From Paragordius varius (lineage: Eukaryota; Nematomorpha), in assembly GCA_964247055.1 (NCBI GenBank), contig OZ176057.1, positions 1,426,001 to 1,490,000 of the forward strand: DNA of 64,000 bases. Direction: 5' to 3'. The position numbers and the translations under genes were made by a program. Within the stretch, counting starts at the first letter, position 1. Each line of letters opens with the position of its first letter. This document shows positions 58,506-64,000 of this stretch, one piece after another. Below the pieces are notes generated by a model. That model ran no database searches. It worked only from the letters and a program-made list of their open reading frames with translations, and was not told the origin of the DNA.

Positions 58506-60035
58506 GCAACACCGCCATTTCGATTATGATAGTTAATTATTTGAGAGTCTATCTGTTTATCATATAACTCATGACATAAATTAGTATGGAAAAATAATGC
58601 ACTCGGTATTGTACCCTTACTTTAGATAGCCTTAAAATATTATAAATCATTTCATTCATGGTGTTTTTGTAGACATTAATGGGCCTTCAGTATATTCATG
58701 CCAATAATATATTACACAGATATCTGAAAAGTGACAACATACTCGTAGAAACGAATGGATGCGTGAAAATGAGTAATTTTACTTCATTATAAATTTATTT
58801 TTTGTGTATAAAATTAAACAAATAAAAAACATGGGCAGTTCATCAATGAATAAAAAATACAGCAAATATCTCCTAAATGTACAATCTCCGATAATTTAGC
58901 ACTTTGCATCGTTTTCTAATATTTAAACAATGATGATGATATAGAAAATAAATTTACCAAATAATTCATTAATTAGTTGACTTTGGCCTAGCATGCTTCC
59001 ATACAACTAATTTCGCTCCAGACATGGTCAGAACGCCATCCTAGATGGCCTACGACATCTCTGTCGAGGCAACTATGATTTCATAGTCGATATTTGGTCC
59101 ATAGGAATTATAATAATAAAATTAGTTGAAGAAACCTTCCGTATGTTGGCTTGAACCAGAGTCAGGTATTTATATTACTTAAAATTTAATCATTCTACCA
59201 TCATTATTTGTTAGATCCTACAAATAGTCAAAACCGGGACGCCCACCCTGCCGAAATCCATTTCTACTTTGACAAAAGCCTTTGCGCAAAGAGGCCAATG
59301 ATAGATGGTCGGTCAATGACTTGTTGCAGGTATGCATATCTCATAGATTTATTAATTTACTGGGTTACTAATTTATATGTTTTGCATTAAAATATATAAC
59401 CAAATACTTTTTTGGTAGCTTTTTTAGAACAGGCATGGCCACCGGAGATTCTGAAGCGTAAAGTTAATTACATCGTTGCAACTAATCCATGTCAATAACT
59501 AACTCACTCCACCAACATAATTTGAATCAAATTATAAACTACTTTACTAAAAAATGCATTTTTAATAACATCTCAATAGATCTAGTAGTATGGAATATCG
59601 TGGGAATATTTGAGTAACTAATTGAAGTTTTTATATTAATTTTGTATCATAAAATTGTCAAATAGATGAAAATAGTTAACAATTCGAAAGAAATGATTTT
59701 ATATGTGCCTCTATTTTTTCTCAGTAGTGGATAGTCAGTAAGATCGTTTTTAAAATACGCCTAAAGAAATAGCTTAGAAAAAAACAAATTTGGGATAAGT
59801 TAACATAATATGAATCATGCTGGCTCTTTTCTCAAAATTGGAAATACTCAAAATAGATTGAACAGTCTCTTCCTTCATATGCTTAAAAGTCAATGCTTCT
59901 GATTAATTAAATAAAAACTGCCACCATCTACTTATTTCAAGCAATAGCAATGCTTTTATAACAATGTAAAAAACTGCCAAGTTTGTCCTTTTATCCCACA
60001 ACATTGCTACAATATTTAAATAACAACCGTCCAAT

Positions 60036-61264
60036 CAGATAAAAATCAACAAAGCGGGCATCGCTTTATTTAAAGGCCTTACAACGATGATAGCTTTAGA
60101 CAGTAATGCGAAATGTGCATCTTCTAGTTTTTCACGCGTATGATTTAAATAAGTATTTTGAATGTAAAATTATATAAAATTTCGATTTGATTCTTCTTTT
60201 TTACATTGGATATTGATTAATCTTTATGTAAATATTAAAAAATTTATTAAATTACAGTATGAGTACACAAAAAAGATTGCCAACTTTTGATTAAATTGCC
60301 GATAGCATTATTATTTTCTAGATGCGTATATTCAAAACTATATCTCTGATCAACAACTCAAATAATAACAAATCTCTCCAAAAATCAAACAAAATGTCCT
60401 TCCAAAGCGCAGGATTGTTACGATATTTTATATTTCCTTTTTTATTTAATAAACAAATTAAATATCATTAACTTACAGTAAAAAATGGAAACATGATAAT
60501 ATTATACAATATAATTTGCAATCATTTCAGTATAAAAAATATTAAAATATTTTTCCCCAATATTTATATAGCTCACGGTACTCTGACAATTGGTTTACCA
60601 ATTGTACGAGGGGTGTACCCATTGTTATTGTCATTTAGGTAAACTAACGAATCCTTTATAAATCCGAATGATAGAAATGTTCAAAATCATCGAATTTATA
60701 CATAGTAACAAAATCCTGATAAAATAAGGAAATTACATTCTCTCTTACTAGATTGAAACAATAAATTATTTGGTTATTTTATTTTGGACATGACTTTTTT
60801 CTCAAAAAGCCTTCAACTATCTAATTAATTATTTTTATCTAATTTTTGAAACAGCTCATTCGTAAAGCTAAATTTTCACCAAGATATTACCTAAAATTTG
60901 ATTGATTTTTTATCGATGTTTTACATTATTTAGCTTAAGAATGTAATAAAAATTACCTTTACATATTGTGTATAACACAGTTCGTTAGCCTATGATGAAA
61001 TAAAAGGTCAGCAAACAATAGTCTATAATAGTCAGTAATAACATATATATTTACAATAACAACATAAAATATCTCAAATTATAGTAGTTAGGGGGTTTCC
61101 TTAATTATATATAGTTCAACGATTTTATTGATACTCGGAATTATTATCGAAACTTGGTTGTTTACTTAGTGCTCACATATATATATATATATATTATATA
61201 TATATTAAATACATATAAATTATTTTTTCTAATTATTGTACAATATAATTATTTCTTCCAACAA
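60036..61264. other. Region upstream of the LRR gene
   Basis: No supported gene. A 25-residue frame from an ATG at 60393 (MSFQSAGLLRYF..) has no further support. A TA microsatellite lies at 61178-61205, shortly before the LRR start; no core promoter element can be singled out in such AT-rich DNA. Confidence 0.45.
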
Positions 61265-62338
61265 ATGAAGTCCCTAATATTATTGAGATATATTGCAATT
61301 CTATGTTTTGCATGCATTTTTGGTAATGTGCATACTACTTTTTCAGGACAAAACGATCCTCCACTGTCTTTGGGGAGTAGCCCTAATAGTGAATGCCAAC
61401 CAAATCAAACATATTGCAGTAATATAAACAATAACTTTGATTTACAGTCGCAAATATTTGTTGCGAATTCATATGCAAGCGGAAGCATGCCTAATCGCTC
61501 GTTGATGACATTTAAAGACAGTGAATTTGGCAATTTGGACCTTGATTATTTGCAAAATAAACGGATTAAAACTTTAACATTGATTAATGTTTGGACAAAG
61601 TCGAATATCTCATGTAACATTAGCAAAACTTTAAACCTAAAACATTTGGTTGTAAAGGTAACGAATGTTTCCACATCAAAAAAAGCTCTAACAGATTTGT
61701 TCGACTGTTTAGGCTCTTTTGCAAAAACGGTCAAACATTTGTCTATAATCTCTCCGCATATTCCTATTAATTTAAGTTTTGCCAATAATTTTCCTTATCT
61801 TAAATCGCTATATGCTGAATTAGACTCGTTATCTGGAGAGAAGGAATACAGCTTGAATTTGCTGTCTCAAAAATATCTTAAGAAATTAACTATTTTATCT
61901 AGAAATATAAAAACTATAAATTTAAAAGGCATACCACCCTCCGTAACATCGTTAAAGATTGGGCATAACCTAAGCAAAATTATTGGACACTTTGATGAGA
62001 AATCCGAAATCCAAACTATCGACTTGTCTCATAATTTGCTCTCCGCTTTGAATGATGGTGTTTTAGAAATAATTAAACACGTAAAATATATTTCCTTATC
62101 ACATAATAATATCACGGATATGCAACCACTTTTACAGGATGATCTGAAATCACATTTATTTCAGGTCAAAAATTTGAACTTATCTGACAACCCAATCATA
62201 GAATTTGACTATGCAATCCTTAAAAAATTTCCTAATCTACTTATTTTGGATATCAGCTCAGATACTTTGGAAAAAATTAATCTTTTTGAGTCCCGAGCAT
62301 CGAAATACTCAAACTTAAATATTGGTAAATTTAATTAA
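61265..62338 (+). CDS. Secreted or membrane leucine-rich-repeat protein
   Basis: 357 residues from the ATG at 61265. This start is preferred over an in-frame ATG at 61154 because it begins a clean signal peptide (MKSLILLRYIAILCFACIFG), whereas the longer version only adds microsatellite-coded Tyr/Ile. After a short Cys-bearing stretch (ECQPNQTYC) come diverged leucine-rich repeats from about residue 90 to the end. The clearest are 'IQTIDLSHNLLSAL' (~249), 'VKYISLSHNNI' (~272), 'VKNLNLSDNPI' (~300) and 'LLILDIS' (~324). At least eight N-glycosylation sequons (NQT, NRS, NIS, NVS, NLS, NIT) agree with an extracellular location. No membrane anchor is visible. The stop lies just after 'ttggtaaatt', a possible splice donor (62323/62324), so the true protein could continue in a further exon. 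AATAAA occurs at 62355. Function unknown; LRR ectodomains usually bind proteins. Confidence 0.75.
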   Translation: MKSLILLRYIAILCFACIFGNVHTTFSGQNDPPLSLGSSPNSECQPNQTYCSNINNNFDLQSQIFVANSYASGSMPNRSLMTFKDSEFGNLDLDYLQNKRIKTLTLINVWTKSNISCNISKTLNLKHLVVKVTNVSTSKKALTDLFDCLGSFAKTVKHLSIISPHIPINLSFANNFPYLKSLYAELDSLSGEKEYSLNLLSQKYLKKLTILSRNIKTINLKGIPPSVTSLKIGHNLSKIIGHFDEKSEIQTIDLSHNLLSALNDGVLEIIKHVKYISLSHNNITDMQPLLQDDLKSHLFQVKNLNLSDNPIIEFDYAILKKFPNLLILDISSDTLEKINLFESRASKYSNLNIGKFN

Positions 62339-62381
62339 TATTAAACTACTAAGGAATAAAAAACAAAAAAATACGAATGTA

Positions 62382-62652
62382 CAAAAAAAATAGATAATAT
62401 ACGGACAAAACATGAAAACATAAAATATTTTTTTCTAAAAGACTATACTTTTTCCGATTCTTTTAAATTATAACGCATTGTTTAAATTGCAAAGTATGAA
62501 ATAGAGATGTATATTGGTAACACAATAAATTTAATATTTTAAAGTGGTAAGTAAATTATAGGTAAAATTAAGGTTCAAAGTGTAGTCTTTTAAAAAAAAT
62601 ATTTATCTTTATATTTTTACGTTTTTAGTCCGTTTAATATCAGTTTTTACTG
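62382..62652. mobile_element. M1 MITE downstream of the LRR gene
   Basis: 271 bp. The right end tcagtttttactg is followed by TA; the left end caaaaaaaatagata follows TA. The arms contain acggacaaaac, 'aaaagactatacttt' and the complement. The centre 'attgtttaaattgcaaagtatgaaat' is shared with other copies. It begins 43 bp after the LRR stop codon. Confidence 0.75.
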
Positions 62653-62899
62653 TAATAACTTTCTAAATAATTTAATTTTAAATTTACAATTTGGCATTCA
62701 TAAAAACATACTAATATAAAACAAACCACAATTTGAATACCTTGTTTCTGTAAAATTATATATTAAGAATACAATAACGAGAGGCTTTTATAGCCAATTC
62801 AGTATTATAAATGGCTATAAGGGTAAACAAGTTACATGTCTGTTATATGACATTTTTCATATTTATTGGTTCCAGTTTAAAATATTTTGCAGAAAAATA

Positions 62900-63590
62900 G
62901 AGCACCTGAATGATACTCCATGAGCTTTCGGAGGTTTGTGACCGGGCCATGACCAGGTCATTGACTATTTATTTTTTGACCATGGTCATTGAAATGATAG
63001 TAAAAAATTTTTGGAAGAGAGATAATAAGATTTTATTGTTTTTTAATATATTTTTTAAGAAATATAAATTATAAATTTAAATATGCGCTTATTAATAAAA
63101 AATTGTTAAACATCTCTTTATGAGATAGGCATTTAAGCATATCCAGTTATTTTGAAAAACAAAACATCAAGCACTTTGCGAAATATGCAATTACTCCATA
63201 TATGTAAATCAATAAAATGAAAAACATCCTATAATGGATATTTTAATGATGAAAGAAAAAGTAAATAAACAGGGTAAAATATTTGAAATATCAAGTATTA
63301 AAGGCTATGTATTTGAAGATTTAGAAGGCCACAAACATGTGGCAAAAAAACAATTTTTTGATATAAATATTTTTAATTAATAAATATCAAAAAAATGTAT
63401 AAACTTTTAAGAAAAAACAGACATTATTAGTGAAATCCATGTGTAATTCTAACCTTATTTTGACAATCCAATAACGCATGATATTTACTTAAGTAAAAAG
63501 TGGTCATGTTCGTGGTCATGACCATGGTCTGACTGGATCGACCGGACTTCATGAAAAAGCAGCCAAATGCACAACCCTAGGTTTGACATC
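62900..63590. mobile_element. TIR-like element with ggtcatgacc motifs at both ends
   Basis: The left side carries 'gaccgggccatgaccaggtc' and 'gaccatggtcattg'; the right side carries 'gtggtcatgttcgtggtcat', 'gaccatggtctgac' and 'cgaccggacttcatg', ending 'gcacaaccctagg'. The two sides are roughly inverted. The ccctag end hints at hAT, but the outermost bases are not matched. A 44-codon frame from an ATG at 63247 in the middle has no recognised domain. Confidence 0.5.
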
Positions 63591-63649
63591 CCAGAGTGAT
63601 TTAAAATTTGTGCTTAAACAGTTATTAAGTTATTAATCTGAATTTAAAA

Positions 63650-64000
63650 ATTGCTTTCTTTTGCCCCTTAGGCATTATAAAATTTTTTTTAAAAAATGTA
63701 AAATTCTAAAAGAATCATCTTATACATTTTCGCCGTCCTTTTTTTCTATTAATTTTATTTAAATCGCCAAAACAACAGGCAAATAAATGTATATTATGTT
63801 ATCAATTGTAAATAACTAATTTTTGTTTTCACATATTGCCAGCGAAAACCTGATATATTTATTGATTTTAAAATCAGCTATTTCGATCATGTTTTGGAAC
63901 TGTTCAAATTTTAAAATCTACAACTCTCAAACCTGTCAAAAATATAAGCTTTAATATATAATGCAGGAGAAATTTATTTGGATAATTAAATTATTGAAAT
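63650..64000 (+). mobile_element. R1 TIR element, cut by the window end
   Basis: R1 landmarks in order: 'ttttgccccttaggcattata', 'attttcgccgtccttt', 'caaaacaacaggcaaataaatg', 'ttgccagcgaaaacctgatatattt', 'aaatcagctatttcgatcatg'. The right end lies beyond the window. Confidence 0.6.

Larger units (their letters stand above)
55609..59461 (+). pseudogene. STE20/PAK-like protein kinase pseudogene, copy B
   Basis: Exons at 55609-55639, 56242-56342 continuing at 57937-58018, 58092-58181, 58673-58772, 58977-59165, 59215-59329 and a decayed last exon from 59419. They encode YKMGRQIGKG-GFGSVFLSTN (Gly loop), SIAV, then 'IILEYINGFRLDKIAKYKV', 'MVARIAQQ', 'MGLQYIHANNILHRYLKSDN' and 'IDFGLACF'. The ends of exons agree with copy A, which supports the gene model. 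It is dead: the catalytic loop reads HRYLKSDN (D to Y at the catalytic base), there is an in-frame stop after TPS and a frameshift in the DFG/APE exon, a deletion in the penultimate exon, and a hAT insertion in the second exon. On the other hand DFG, the third exon frame and W-S-V are intact here and lost in copy A. Confidence 0.8.
55210..60035 (+). repeat. Segmental duplication, copy B
   Basis: Direct-orientation partner of 19490-28600, starting ~35.7 kb downstream. All kinase exons and most introns align. Copy B lacks Gypsy-1, the nested M1 and the ~800-bp segment of copy A, but carries a 1.6-kb hAT element of its own. The downstream CCGCC array is shortened to about two units. Confidence 0.8.

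Noticed and set aside
60393-60470. Short frame MSFQSAGLLRYF.. as a possible first exon
   Set aside because: Only 25 codons, no donor site with a matching downstream exon, and no similarity recognised.
63247-63380. 44-codon lysine-rich frame
   Set aside because: It lies inside a TIR-like element, is short and carries no hAT or other motif.

Overview
The window looks like a gene-poor, very AT-rich stretch (G+C about a fifth to a quarter by eye) of an invertebrate animal nuclear genome. The evidence is spliced host genes with short exons and GT/AG introns, RTE-like LINEs, Ty3/gypsy LTR elements, hAT transposons of the BED-finger (ZBED5/GTF2IRD2-like) type, and many small terminal-inverted-repeat (TIR) elements. 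The species cannot be named from sequence alone; a parasite or other lineage with a strongly AT-biased, transposon-rich genome would fit. I found no prokaryotic features, rRNA, tRNA or CRISPR.

Layout. 1-9.2 kb: diverged, partly tandem repeat units plus a GC-rich double hairpin. 9.2-14.7 kb: small TIR elements in AT-rich DNA. 14.8-17.6 kb and 18.2-19.3 kb: two minus-strand RTE-like LINEs. 19.5-28.6 kb: copy A of a segmental duplication holding a STE20/PAK-like kinase pseudogene, split by Ty3/gypsy fossil Gypsy-1. 29.7-39.3 kb: hAT-type elements, a split hAT transposase and a second fossil, Gypsy-2. 39.4-46.8 kb: a dense field of short TIR elements. 47.0-51.1 kb: a 4.1-kb foldback palindrome with two ~2-kb arms built partly from ~100-bp tandem units. 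51.9-52.9 kb: exons of a probable multi-pass transporter gene (MFS-like). 55.2-60.0 kb: copy B of the kinase duplication, split by a decayed hAT transposon. 61.3-62.3 kb: a secreted leucine-rich-repeat protein gene, the best intact host gene here.

The two kinase copies record a history. One spliced gene segment was duplicated, then each copy took different insertions and different catalytic losses. Gypsy-1 in copy A is bordered by a 77-79-bp direct duplication of host exon, far longer than the few bases an integrase makes. The foldback element and several small families have TA flanks; the foldback and one family also end in CAGT, pointing to Tc1/mariner-type mobilisation. Repeat names used below (R1, R2, R3, M1, M2, M3, FB) are local labels for this window only.
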